Assembly: GCA_031253995.1 (NCBI GenBank)
Contig: JAIRVG010000105.1
Location: 124,001-188,000, forward strand
DNA: 64,000 nucleotides
Direction: 5' to 3'
Source of the DNA: Paucimonas sp.
GTDB lineage: Bacteria; Pseudomonadota; Gammaproteobacteria; Pseudomonadales; Pseudomonadaceae
Shown here: in pieces, positions 8,811 to 20,071 of the stretch
Numbering within the stretch: the stretch's first letter is position 1
Layout of the letters: the number at the start of each line of letters is the position of its first letter
The notes under the pieces: model-generated
Told to the model about the DNA's origin: nothing
The model's database searches: none
The model's input: the letters and a program-made list of their open reading frames with translations, nothing else
Made by a program: the position numbers and the translations under genes

Positions 8811-9284
8811 TCAGCCCAGACGAATATTCAGGCTTTGCGCGCTACCGGCGTGCGCGGCGCGGGTGAGTTGTTGCCGCGCGGCGCTGCTGACCGGGCTCAG
8901 CCAGCTCACCACGGTGTGGCTGCGGCCCAGGCGCAGGGCGTCGCAGGCCAGTTGCAGGGCGCTCTGGTTGCCCCGTGGTTGGAGGATCAGGATGCGTTCG
9001 CGGTTCAGGCCGGCATCCCGCAACCAGGCCTGGGTCAGGGTTGCGGGCGGGGCGATCAGGGTCAGCCAGCGGGCGTCCTGTTCCTCGCTCAGTTCCCGCA
9101 GGACCGGTGCCAGCAGGTTATGGCAGTGCTCCAGCGCACCACGGAAAGACAATTCGCTGAACGCCTGGGGCTCGTTGGTGGAGCGCGCGGGCTTCTCGGC
9201 TTTCAGTTTGGGCAGGACCGGCTGGGCCAGGAATGCCTCGAACAAAGGTAACTGTGCTTGCTGTGGTACGTGTGGATACTGCAT
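8811..9284 (-). CDS. sulA: SOS cell division inhibitor SulA
   Basis: A 157-residue protein. SulA blocks FtsZ polymerisation during the SOS response. The core reads HCHNLLAPVLRELSEEQDARWLTLIAPPATLTQAWLRDAGLN and RILILQPRGNQSALQLACDALRLGRSHTVVSWL, the RecA-like fold typical of SulA. An AGGAGGC site lies just before the ATG, and only 11 bases separate it from the lexA stop, so sulA is the second gene of a lexA-sulA operon under the two LexA boxes at 9918-9952. Confidence 0.93.
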   Translation of the reverse strand: MQYPHVPQQAQLPLFEAFLAQPVLPKLKAEKPARSTNEPQAFSELSFRGALEHCHNLLAPVLRELSEEQDARWLTLIAPPATLTQAWLRDAGLNRERILILQPRGNQSALQLACDALRLGRSHTVVSWLSPVSSAARQQLTRAAHAGSAQSLNIRLG

Positions 9285-9295
9285 GACGCCTCCTG

Positions 9296-9907
9296 TTACC
9301 GGCGAATGACGCCGACGCTCAAGCCCTCGATTACCAGGTCCTGTTCTTTCAGGTTGACCTCGATGGGTGCGAATTCGGGGTTTTCCGCAATCAGCCAGAC
9401 CTTGCTGCCTTCACGTTTGAAGCGCTTGACCGTCACTTCGTCACCGAGGCGGGCTACGACGATCTGCCCATTGCGTGCTTCGCGGCAGGTATGTACGGCA
9501 AGCAGGTCGCCGTCGAAGATGCCGACGTCCTTCATGCTCATGCCGTGGACGCGGAGCAGGTAGTCGGCGCGAGGATGGAAGAAGGCCGGGTTGATGGCAC
9601 AGGACTCCTCGATGTGCTGCTCGGCGAGGATCGGTGCACCGGCGGCGACGCGGCCGATGATCGGCAGGGAGCTGTCGTCCTGGGGCTTGGCTTCGAAGCC
9701 GGGGATGCGAATGCCGCGGGAGGCGCCGGGGGTCATCTCGATCGCGCCCTTGCGCGCCAGTGCCTTGAGGTGCTCCTCGGCGGCGTTGGGCGACTTGAAG
9801 CCCAGTTCCTGGGCGATCTCGGCCCGGGTCGGGGGGAAGCCGTTGTCTTCCAGGCAGCGCTTGATGAAAGCCAGAATCTCAGCTTGGCGTGGCGTCAGTT
9901 TCAGCAT
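9296..9907 (-). CDS. lexA: LexA repressor
   Basis: A 203-residue SOS repressor. The N-terminal winged helix begins LKLTPRQAEILAFIKRCLEDNG and the C-terminal S24 protease domain carries the self-cleavage Ala89-Gly90 site in GRVAAGAP, the nucleophile Ser124 in HGMSMKDVG and the base Lys161 in VTVKRF. All are present, so it should self-cleave with RecA. It represses itself and sulA. Confidence 0.97.
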   Translation of the reverse strand: MLKLTPRQAEILAFIKRCLEDNGFPPTRAEIAQELGFKSPNAAEEHLKALARKGAIEMTPGASRGIRIPGFEAKPQDDSSLPIIGRVAAGAPILAEQHIEESCAINPAFFHPRADYLLRVHGMSMKDVGIFDGDLLAVHTCREARNGQIVVARLGDEVTVKRFKREGSKVWLIAENPEFAPIEVNLKEQDLVIEGLSVGVIRR

Positions 9908-9917
9908 TTCGAGGTCT

Positions 9918-9952
9918 CTGTCTTTTTATACAGTGACTGGGATTATATACAG
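9918..9952 (-). promoter_or_regulatory. Two tandem LexA (SOS) boxes before lexA
   Basis: CTGT-N8-ACAG is perfect at 9918-9933 (AT-rich core), only 11 bases upstream of the lexA start codon. A second copy, CTGG-N8-ACAG, at 9937-9952 has one mismatch. The boxes are 3 bases apart, so the two dimers lie 19 bases centre to centre. Confidence 0.88.
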
Positions 9953-9962
9953 TAGTGGCCTC

Positions 9963-10030
9963 GCTGCAAGCTTGAAGCTACAAGCGGCAAGAAAAAGCAG
10001 CCAGGGTGTCTTCCTCGTTCAGCTTGCAGC
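9963..10030. repeat. AGCTTGCAGC inverted repeat (Pseudomonas 'caagctt' type intergenic repeat)
   Basis: GCTGCAAGCT at 9963-9972 and its exact complement AGCTTGCAGC at 10021-10030 flank a segment with more AAGCTT/CAAGC motifs. Similar motifs (AAGCTTCAAGCTT) occur after mlaA near 34.45-34.58 kb. It lies between the divergent lexA and psrA control regions. Confidence 0.6.
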
Positions 10031-10077
10031 GTGCGGCTGTGATCTAATAGCGCGCCTGACTTGACAGTCACGAGCAT

Positions 10078-10104
10078 GAAACGTATGTTTCAAACAACTG
10101 TTTG
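10078..10104 (+). promoter_or_regulatory. Two abutting PsrA operator boxes
   Basis: GAAAC-gtat-GTTTC at 10078-10091 and CAAAC-aact-GTTTG at 10091-10104 both match the published PsrA consensus (G/C)AAAC-N2-4-GTTT(G/C) without mismatch and share one base. They end 17 bases before the psrA start codon, which fits direct autorepression. Confidence 0.88.
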
Positions 10105-10121
10105 TCAGGTAGATTATTTCC

Positions 10122-10835
10122 ATGGCCCAATCGGAAACCGTCGAACGCATTCTCGATGCTGCCGAGCAATTGTTCGCGGAAAAAGGTTTCGCAGAGACCT
10201 CGCTGCGACTGATCACCAGCAAGGCCGGGGTCAACCTGGCAGCGGTCAACTATCACTTCGGTTCGAAGAAAGCCCTGATCCAGGCGGTCTTCTCGCGCTT
10301 CCTCGGGCCGTTCTGCCAGAGCCTGGAACGGGAGCTGGACCGGCGCCAGGCGAGTCCGGCGCAGAAGCCGAGCCTCGAAGAGCTCCTGGAGATGCTGGTG
10401 GAGCAGGCCCTGGTGGTGCAGCCACGCAGCGGCAACGACCTGTCCATCTTCATGCGCCTGCTGGGCCTGGCCTTCAGCCAGAGCCAGGGCCACCTGCGGC
10501 GTTACCTGGAAGACATGTACGGCAAGGTGTTCCGCCGCTACATGCTGCTGGTCAACGAAGCCGCGCCGCGCATCCCGCCGATCGAGCTGTTCTGGCGCGT
10601 GCACTTCATGCTCGGTGCCGCGGCGTTCAGCATGTCCGGGATCAAGGCGCTGCGGGCGATCGCCGAGACCGACTTCGGCATCAATACCTCGATCGAGCAG
10701 GTCATGCGCCTGATGGTGCCGTTCCTCGCCGCGGGCATGCGTGCCGACAGCGGTGTCACCGACGAGGCGATGGCCGCCGCGCAACTGCGCCCGCGCAGCA
10801 AGTCGAGCGCCACCCCGGCGCCCGCCAAGGCCTGA
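10122..10835 (+). CDS. psrA: TetR-family regulator PsrA (fatty-acid-responsive)
   Basis: A 237-residue regulator. The N-terminal TetR helix-turn-helix reads ERILDAAEQLFAEKGFAETSLRLITSKAGVNLAAVNYHFGSKKALI. In Pseudomonas PsrA represses beta-oxidation genes and itself, activates rpoS, and lets go of DNA when it binds long-chain fatty acids. Identity rests on its position next to lexA and near fadBA, on the sequence and on the two PsrA boxes upstream. The C-terminal tail is a low-complexity Ala/Pro/Lys stretch. Confidence 0.92.
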   Translation: MAQSETVERILDAAEQLFAEKGFAETSLRLITSKAGVNLAAVNYHFGSKKALIQAVFSRFLGPFCQSLERELDRRQASPAQKPSLEELLEMLVEQALVVQPRSGNDLSIFMRLLGLAFSQSQGHLRRYLEDMYGKVFRRYMLLVNEAAPRIPPIELFWRVHFMLGAAAFSMSGIKALRAIAETDFGINTSIEQVMRLMVPFLAAGMRADSGVTDEAMAAAQLRPRSKSSATPAPAKA

Positions 10836-10880
10836 TCGGCGACTGGGCGCGACGCCTGGCTTCGGCTAAGCTAGCGCCCC

Positions 10881-11405
10881 ATGTCTACTCTCGATCTGCT
10901 GCACATTTCCCTTGCCGACCAATGCCTCTACGGGTTTTCCCAGGGCCGTCTGGTCGTGCGCCTGCCGGTCTCCACGGCGCTCAATGGTCCGGGTGAACGC
11001 AACGGCTCCGGCTGCACGCCGCGGGGCCTGCACCAGGTGCGGGCGAAGATCGGCGGCGGCCTGCCGCAGGGGGCCGTCCTGCGGGGGCGGCGCTGGACCG
11101 GCGAAACCTGGACCCCCGCGCTGCACGAGCAATTCCCCGGCCGCGACTGGATCCTCACCCGCATCCTCTGGCTCAGTGGCTGCGAGCCCGGGCGCAACCG
11201 CCTGGGGCCGGTGGACACCTTCCGTCGCTACATCTACCTGCACGGCACGCCGGACACGGAACCCATGGGCGTACCGTTGTCCCATGGCTGCATCCGCCTG
11301 CGCAATGCCGACCTGCTGAACCTGTTCGACCGGGTTCCGGACCATTGCCCGGTGCATATCGAAGAAGCGGCCTGCCCGCAGTGGGCCAGTGCCCCCGTCA
11401 ACTGA
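10881..11405 (+). CDS. YkuD-domain protein without signal peptide, probable cytoplasmic L,D-carboxypeptidase
   Basis: A 174-residue L,D-transpeptidase-fold protein with the catalytic motif PLSHGCIRLRNADLL (nucleophilic Cys, nearby His) and YIYLHGTP with the second His. The N-terminus (MSTLDLLHISLADQCLYGF) is not a signal peptide or membrane anchor, so it should be cytoplasmic. Related signal-less YkuD proteins such as Acinetobacter ElsL trim the terminal D-Ala from recycled muropeptides. Its position 10 bases before nagZ, another recycling enzyme, supports that role. The specific reaction is inference. Confidence 0.8.
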   Translation: MSTLDLLHISLADQCLYGFSQGRLVVRLPVSTALNGPGERNGSGCTPRGLHQVRAKIGGGLPQGAVLRGRRWTGETWTPALHEQFPGRDWILTRILWLSGCEPGRNRLGPVDTFRRYIYLHGTPDTEPMGVPLSHGCIRLRNADLLNLFDRVPDHCPVHIEEAACPQWASAPVN

Positions 11406-11415
11406 AGGATCAATT

Positions 11416-12426
11416 ATGAGTGCCAGCCTGCAAGGCTCCCTGATGGTGGATATCGCCGGTCACTGGCTGACCGCCGAAGACCGCCACCTCCTGCGCCAGC
11501 CCGAAGTGGCTGGCCTGATCATCTTTGCCCGCAACATCGACAGCCCGCGCCAGGTGCGCGAGCTGGCCGCGTCGATCCGCGCCATCCGCCCGGACCTGAT
11601 CCTCGCCGTCGACCAGGAAGGCGGCCGCGTGCAGCGCCTGCGCCAGGGCTTCGTGCGCCTGCCGGCAATGCGCGCCATCGCCGACAACGACAATGCCGAA
11701 TACCTCGCCGAGCAATGCGGTTGGCTGATGGCCACCGAGGTATTGGCGGTGGGCCTGGACCTGAGCTTCGCCCCGGTGCTGGACCTTGATCACCAGCGCA
11801 GCGCGGTGGTCGGCAGTCGTGCCTTCGAAGGTGATCCGCAACGCGCCACGGCCTTGGCCGGCGCCTTTATCCGCGGCATGGGCGCGGCCGGCATGGCGGC
11901 GTGCGGCAAGCATTTCCCGGGGCATGGCTGGGCCGAGGCCGATTCCCATGTCGCCATTCCCACCGACGAACGCAGTCTGGAACAGATCCGCGCCGCCGAC
12001 CTGGTGCCGTTCACCCGGCTCAGCGGGCAGATGGCCGCGGTCATGCCGGCGCATGTCATCTATCCGCAGGTCGACAACCAGCCGGCGGGGTTCTCGCGGC
12101 GCTGGCTGCAGGACATCCTGCGCGGCGAGTTGGGCTTCCAGGGCGTGATCTTCAGCGATGACCTGTCCATGGCCGGTGCCCATGTGGTCGGAGATGCGGC
12201 CAGCCGGATCGAGGCGGCGCTGACCGCCGGCTGCGACATGGGCCTGGTTTGCAATGACCGGGCTGCAGCGGAGCTGGCGTTGAGCGCGGCGCAGCGAATG
12301 AAGGTGACGCCCTCGCCGCGGATTGCGGCGATGCGTGGACGCGGTTTCGCGCGTACCGACTATCGCGACCAGCCGCGCTGGCTGGAGGCGGTGGGGGCGT
12401 TGAAACAGGCTCAGTTGATCGATTGA
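11416..12426 (+). CDS. nagZ: Beta-N-acetylglucosaminidase NagZ
   Basis: A 336-residue GH3 enzyme. It removes GlcNAc from 1,6-anhydro muropeptides in the cytoplasm during peptidoglycan recycling and so feeds the signal that induces AmpC. The family motif KHFPGHGWAEADSH (mobile His/Asp pair) and the nucleophile Asp in FSDDLSM are present. GAAGGAT at about 11404 supports the ATG at 11416 over an in-frame upstream start that would lie within the preceding gene. It forms an operon with the YkuD gene. Confidence 0.95.
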   Translation: MSASLQGSLMVDIAGHWLTAEDRHLLRQPEVAGLIIFARNIDSPRQVRELAASIRAIRPDLILAVDQEGGRVQRLRQGFVRLPAMRAIADNDNAEYLAEQCGWLMATEVLAVGLDLSFAPVLDLDHQRSAVVGSRAFEGDPQRATALAGAFIRGMGAAGMAACGKHFPGHGWAEADSHVAIPTDERSLEQIRAADLVPFTRLSGQMAAVMPAHVIYPQVDNQPAGFSRRWLQDILRGELGFQGVIFSDDLSMAGAHVVGDAASRIEAALTAGCDMGLVCNDRAAAELALSAAQRMKVTPSPRIAAMRGRGFARTDYRDQPRWLEAVGALKQAQLID

Positions 12427-12543
12427 TGCAGGGGCTTCGAGGGCATCGTCGCCGGCAACGCGATGAGGCCCTTGAGGTCAACACCGCTCGATCTTGAGGG
12501 CGCTGCAAGGCTCCAGACAGGCGCCTGGAAGCCTTGATGCCAC

Positions 12544-15500
12544 TCAACGACTTTTCTGCTGTTCCGGCAACGGCGAGAACAGCGCCTCGATATCATCCGC
12601 CGCCAGTTTCCACTGCCCGGCTTCGTTCCCCTCCAGCAACCCGGCCGCCAGCGCCGCCTTGTCCTTCTGCAGTTGCTGGATTTTCTCTTCCACGGTCCCC
12701 CGGGTGATCATCTTGTAGACGAATACCGGCTTGTCCTGGCCGATGCGGTAGGCGCGGTCGGTGGCCTGGTTTTCCGTGGCCGGGTTCCACCACGGATCGT
12801 AGTGGATCACCGTGTCCGCCGCCGTCAGGTTGAGCCCGGTACCGCCGGCCTTGAGGCTGATGAGGAACAGCGGGGTATCGCCATTCTGGAACTCTTGCAC
12901 CGGCGTGCGCCGGTCCTTGGTGTCACCGGTCAGCAGGCTGTAGCGGATCTTGCGCTTCTCCAGCTCTTCCTCGATCAGGGCGAGCATCGAGGTGAACTGG
13001 GAGAACAGGAGGATCTTGCGGCCTTCCTTGAGCAGGTCGTCGAGCATGTCCATCAGGCTGCCCAGCTTGCCCTTGTCGGACTGCGGACCTTTGACCACGG
13101 CGTTGGCTACCAGGCGCAGGTCGCAGCAGACCTGACGCAGCTTGAGCAGCGCTTCGAGGATGACGATCTGGCTGCGCGCCGCGCCGTTGCGGGTGATCTC
13201 GGCGCGGACCTTGCTGTCCATCGCCACCCGCACGGTTTCGTACGTGTCGCGCTGGGCGTCGCTGAGGTCGACCCAGTGGGTGATCTCGCTCTTGGCCGGC
13301 AGCTCGGTGGCGACCTGCTCCTTGGTCCGGCGCAGGAGGAACGGGCGGATCCGCGCGGCCAGGTGGCTCATGCGCTCGCCATCGCCATGCTTCTCGATGG
13401 GGGTGCGGTAGTCGCGAGCGAACTTCTTGATGTCGCCCAGCCAGCCTGGCATGAGGAAGTGGAAGATCGACCACAGTTCGCCGAGGTTGTTTTCCATCGG
13501 CGTGCCGGTCAGGCACAGGCGCTGGTTGGCCTTGAGTTCGCGTGCTGCCTGGGCGGCCTTGCTGCCGGCGTTCTTGATGTTCTGCGCTTCGTCGAGGATC
13601 AGCAGGTGCCAGTCGATCGGGGTGAAGTGCTCCAGGTCCCGGGGCAGCAGGGCGTAGGTGGTAAGGACCAGGTCGTAGTTGCGCAGGTCGGCGAAGTGCC
13701 GGTTGCGTCCGGCGCCGTGCAGGGCGATGACCTTCAGTTGCGGGGTGAAGCGCGCGGCTTCGTCCTGCCAGTTGGGGATCAGGCTGGTGGGCATCACTGC
13801 CAGTGCCGGGCTTTTCAGGCGGCCGGCGTTCTTTTCGGCAAGCACATGGCTGAGGGTCTGCAGGGTCTTGCCCAGGCCCATGTCATCACCGAGCAGGCCA
13901 CCGACCTCCAGGTCGCGCAGGGTCTGCAGCCAGCTCAGGCCTTCCAGTTGATAAGGGCGCAAGGTGGCATTGAGCCCCTGCGGTGCCTGCACTTCGGTGT
14001 ATTGCGCGCTCTTCAGGCGCGCCGCGAAATCACGCAGGCGCTCGCCGCCCTGCCAGCTCAGGGAAATATCGGAAAGGTTGCTCAGGCGCGCCGCGTCCGG
14101 GGCAGCCAGGCGCAGGCTGGGGCCGTCGTTTTCCGTGAGGTAGAGCTCGCCGAGGGTCGCCATCAGCGACTTGATGCGCCCATAGGGCAGGGCAACCCGC
14201 GCGGCGGTGGCACCCAGGCGATGGCGGTTGAGGTCGATCAGCAGGAATTCGTGGTCGCCGCGCTTGGCCAGCTCGCTGGCGCGCAGCAGTTCCGGGTTGC
14301 TGCGCAACAGGTGCAGGAGGATCGGCAGCAGGCTGTGGCGCTCGCCGTTGACGACGATGCCCAGTTCCAGGTCGAACCACTGGTGCCCGGCGTTTTCCTC
14401 GATATCGGCGTACCAGTCGTCCACTTCCTGAAGGTTGAAGGCGAAGTCGGCGTGGATCTCGATTTCCCAGCCAGCTTCACGCAGGGCTGGCAGGCCTTCG
14501 CGGGAGAAGTCCAGCCATTGCTGGTCGGTGTCGAGCAGCAGCAGTTCGCCGGCGCTTTCCGGCAGGGCCTTGCTTTGTCGGGTGGCGACCTTGAAGCCCC
14601 AGCGTTGCAGGGTCTTGCGGAAAGTCTGTTCCGCCGCCTTGTCGCGCTGGATGATCTGGCGGGTGCTTCCGGCGAGACGGGTCAGCGGCTTGCTGTCGGT
14701 GCCGTGGGTGCGCAGGCCCTCGTAGTCGAAGGAAAGGGCGGCGCGGTGTTGCAACTGGCGCTGCATGCGTCCGGTCTTTGGCGCGTAGGCGCTGAACTCG
14801 TGGCTGGCGAGGATCAGGTGGGCCTTCGGGCGCAGTTGATCAAGGGTTTCTTCCTGGAGTCGGGTCGGGGTGGGGACCTGTTTGTCCAGGGCGCTGAGGC
14901 GGTGGCTGAGTTGCGCCACCAGCGGTTCCGGGACATCCGGGGCGCGAGTCAGTTGCTGGGCGACATGGGGATCGAGTCCGTGCTCGACCACGCCGGCCTG
15001 CCAGGTATTGCCGCTGAAATAGTAGAGCGGCTGCAGTGGCACGACTATCCCCAGCGGCTCGTCGCCGTCGTACCAGTCGCCGCGATAGTTGCCGTTGTCC
15101 ATGCGTACCCAGCGGAACTCTGCGTGCCGTGCGGGACCTTGCTGTATCGGGCGCATGCCCTCGTCGAAGAGCAGGCGGCCGGTATCCAGGGCCTGCTGGA
15201 ACAGTTCGCTGTCCCGAGGCTCGTCCAGTGGAAAGGTCAACGGCCCCCTGGACTGCTTGCGGTTGAGGCGCAGGAGGATCTCGCGGTCCTCGGGCATGAC
15301 GTACTTGGGCGGTTCATAGAGCAGCTCCTGGATCGAAGTCAGCCTGCCGAAACGAAAGTGGCCATGGCCATCCCGCGTGCCTTTCCTGATCTGCAGGCTG
15401 AAGACATCCCGCGCGTAATCGAAAAGGTAATAGACAGCCCGCCCCTGGCGGTCCGGCTTGATGTCCCTGGCGGTGGGACGGGGCTTTTCCAGCCCTTCGA

Positions 15501-15852
15501 GCCAGGTCAGCAGGTTGGGCGGCATCTTGTCGGTCGGTCCGGCTGCCCGGTGCTTGAAATGCTGCTGGAAATGGAAAAGTACGGCAGCGCAGTGCTTGCA
15601 ATTCATTGACACCGGACAGGAACAACTGCCATCTACCCAGTAGCCGCCTCCCTGTCTTGCGCCGACACGGATGTACTGGCTATAGACGCTGCCACCGGAG
15701 CCGCGGCAGGTGGCGCGCATGTCGGCGCTGTTGAGCTGCTGGATGGTGACCCGATTCTGCCTGGCGTAATCGAACCCGCGGCCCAGTACTCGCTGGCTGA
15801 ATTCGAGTTTCCATTGGTCATCATCGAGGAGCAGGTCAAGCGTTGCAGGCAT
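12544..15852 (-). CDS. SNF2-family helicase with N-terminal SWIM zinc finger
   Basis: A 1102-residue protein. The SWIM finger (CSCPVSMNCKHC) lies near residue 75-90. The Swi2/Snf2 ATPase occupies the C-terminal half: Walker A GDDMGLGKTLQTL, DEAQ box in LILDEAQNIKNAGS, motif III LTGTPMENNLGELWS, and the last motifs SLKAGGTGLNLTAADTVIHYDPWWNPA and DRAYRIGQ. The middle is a long region without a motif I recognise. Its stop lies near that of convergent nagZ, and it starts 3 bases after csiV, so it is third in an mfd-csiV-helicase operon; a role in DNA or transcription repair is plausible but unproven. Confidence 0.9.
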   Translation of the reverse strand: MPATLDLLLDDDQWKLEFSQRVLGRGFDYARQNRVTIQQLNSADMRATCRGSGGSVYSQYIRVGARQGGGYWVDGSCSCPVSMNCKHCAAVLFHFQQHFKHRAAGPTDKMPPNLLTWLEGLEKPRPTARDIKPDRQGRAVYYLFDYARDVFSLQIRKGTRDGHGHFRFGRLTSIQELLYEPPKYVMPEDREILLRLNRKQSRGPLTFPLDEPRDSELFQQALDTGRLLFDEGMRPIQQGPARHAEFRWVRMDNGNYRGDWYDGDEPLGIVVPLQPLYYFSGNTWQAGVVEHGLDPHVAQQLTRAPDVPEPLVAQLSHRLSALDKQVPTPTRLQEETLDQLRPKAHLILASHEFSAYAPKTGRMQRQLQHRAALSFDYEGLRTHGTDSKPLTRLAGSTRQIIQRDKAAEQTFRKTLQRWGFKVATRQSKALPESAGELLLLDTDQQWLDFSREGLPALREAGWEIEIHADFAFNLQEVDDWYADIEENAGHQWFDLELGIVVNGERHSLLPILLHLLRSNPELLRASELAKRGDHEFLLIDLNRHRLGATAARVALPYGRIKSLMATLGELYLTENDGPSLRLAAPDAARLSNLSDISLSWQGGERLRDFAARLKSAQYTEVQAPQGLNATLRPYQLEGLSWLQTLRDLEVGGLLGDDMGLGKTLQTLSHVLAEKNAGRLKSPALAVMPTSLIPNWQDEAARFTPQLKVIALHGAGRNRHFADLRNYDLVLTTYALLPRDLEHFTPIDWHLLILDEAQNIKNAGSKAAQAARELKANQRLCLTGTPMENNLGELWSIFHFLMPGWLGDIKKFARDYRTPIEKHGDGERMSHLAARIRPFLLRRTKEQVATELPAKSEITHWVDLSDAQRDTYETVRVAMDSKVRAEITRNGAARSQIVILEALLKLRQVCCDLRLVANAVVKGPQSDKGKLGSLMDMLDDLLKEGRKILLFSQFTSMLALIEEELEKRKIRYSLLTGDTKDRRTPVQEFQNGDTPLFLISLKAGGTGLNLTAADTVIHYDPWWNPATENQATDRAYRIGQDKPVFVYKMITRGTVEEKIQQLQKDKAALAAGLLEGNEAGQWKLAADDIEALFSPLPEQQKSR

Positions 15853-15855
15853 CCG

Positions 15856-16428
15856 TCACTGCTCCATCAATGCAGGATCAGGCGCCGCAGTCGCCGGCGC
15901 CCCCGCCTTGCGGATCTTCAGCAGCAGGGCCAGGTGTCCGCCGTCCAGGTAGGTCAGCTCGGCATTCTTCACGTTGCTGTTGCCCTGGCGGAACTGTTCG
16001 CTCTGCACCACTGCGCCGTTGCCGTCGAACCGGTTGACCCACAGGTTGGCCTCGACCGCGAGGAAGCGGCCGTCCTTCAGGCTCAGGTTGCCTTCGATGG
16101 GGAAGTGACCGAACTGCTCCTGGCCGTCGCTCAGGGCAACCTTCGATGCCTCGCTGCCGGCGTTCTGCTGCCAGGCCTTGCGCAGCAGCACTGTGTACTG
16201 GGTGTCGGCGTTGAGGCGCTCGACCTCACCGTCGAGGATCGGCTGGCGCACATCGTACTGGGCGATCGGCGCGGCGCCGTCGCTCCAGTTTTCCGGGGCG
16301 AACTGGCTGGTGATGGCCGGTACCGCGTTCTGCCGCACCAGGATCATTTCCACCAGGTATTGGGTGTCGGCGAAAGCTGCCGGGGCGATCAGCGCCAGCA
16401 GCAGGGTCAGGTTGCGAATGGCACGCAT
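15856..16428 (-). CDS. csiV: CsiV-family exported protein
   Basis: A 190-residue protein with a signal peptide (RNLTLLLALIAPAAFA, cleavage about residue 20). The mature part starts TQYLVEMILVRQNAV and has the family's repeated beta pattern, including DGGHLALLLKIRK near the end. CsiV in Shewanella helps keep c-type cytochromes intact; its molecular function is unclear. It follows mfd after 9 bases. The pairing with mfd is common in gammaproteobacteria and is the main support for the symbol. Confidence 0.75.
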   Translation of the reverse strand: MRAIRNLTLLLALIAPAAFADTQYLVEMILVRQNAVPAITSQFAPENWSDGAAPIAQYDVRQPILDGEVERLNADTQYTVLLRKAWQQNAGSEASKVALSDGQEQFGHFPIEGNLSLKDGRFLAVEANLWVNRFDGNGAVVQSEQFRQGNSNVKNAELTYLDGGHLALLLKIRKAGAPATAAPDPALMEQ

Positions 16429-16437
16429 GGGTCTTCC

Positions 16438-19887
<3,450 letters not shown>

Positions 19888-20071
19888 GGGAGGTCGAGCT
19901 CCAAGCGTTGCGACAAAGAGGCTGATTGTACCGGGCTGGGGCCCGTGCGGTAAGGCTTGTAGCGGGCAAATTGCCGCGGCGCGGTGGGAGCGACAGGCGC
20001 TCATTGCTCGAAGCGCGAGGCGGCGTCATAATGTAGCCCCTTTTTTCTGTCCCTACATGTGGAAGGTTCCC

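Noticed and set aside
12673..15609. A 978-codon plus-strand frame opposite the SNF2 gene
   Set aside because: Shadow frame without any recognisable domain; the SNF2 motifs are on the minus strand.
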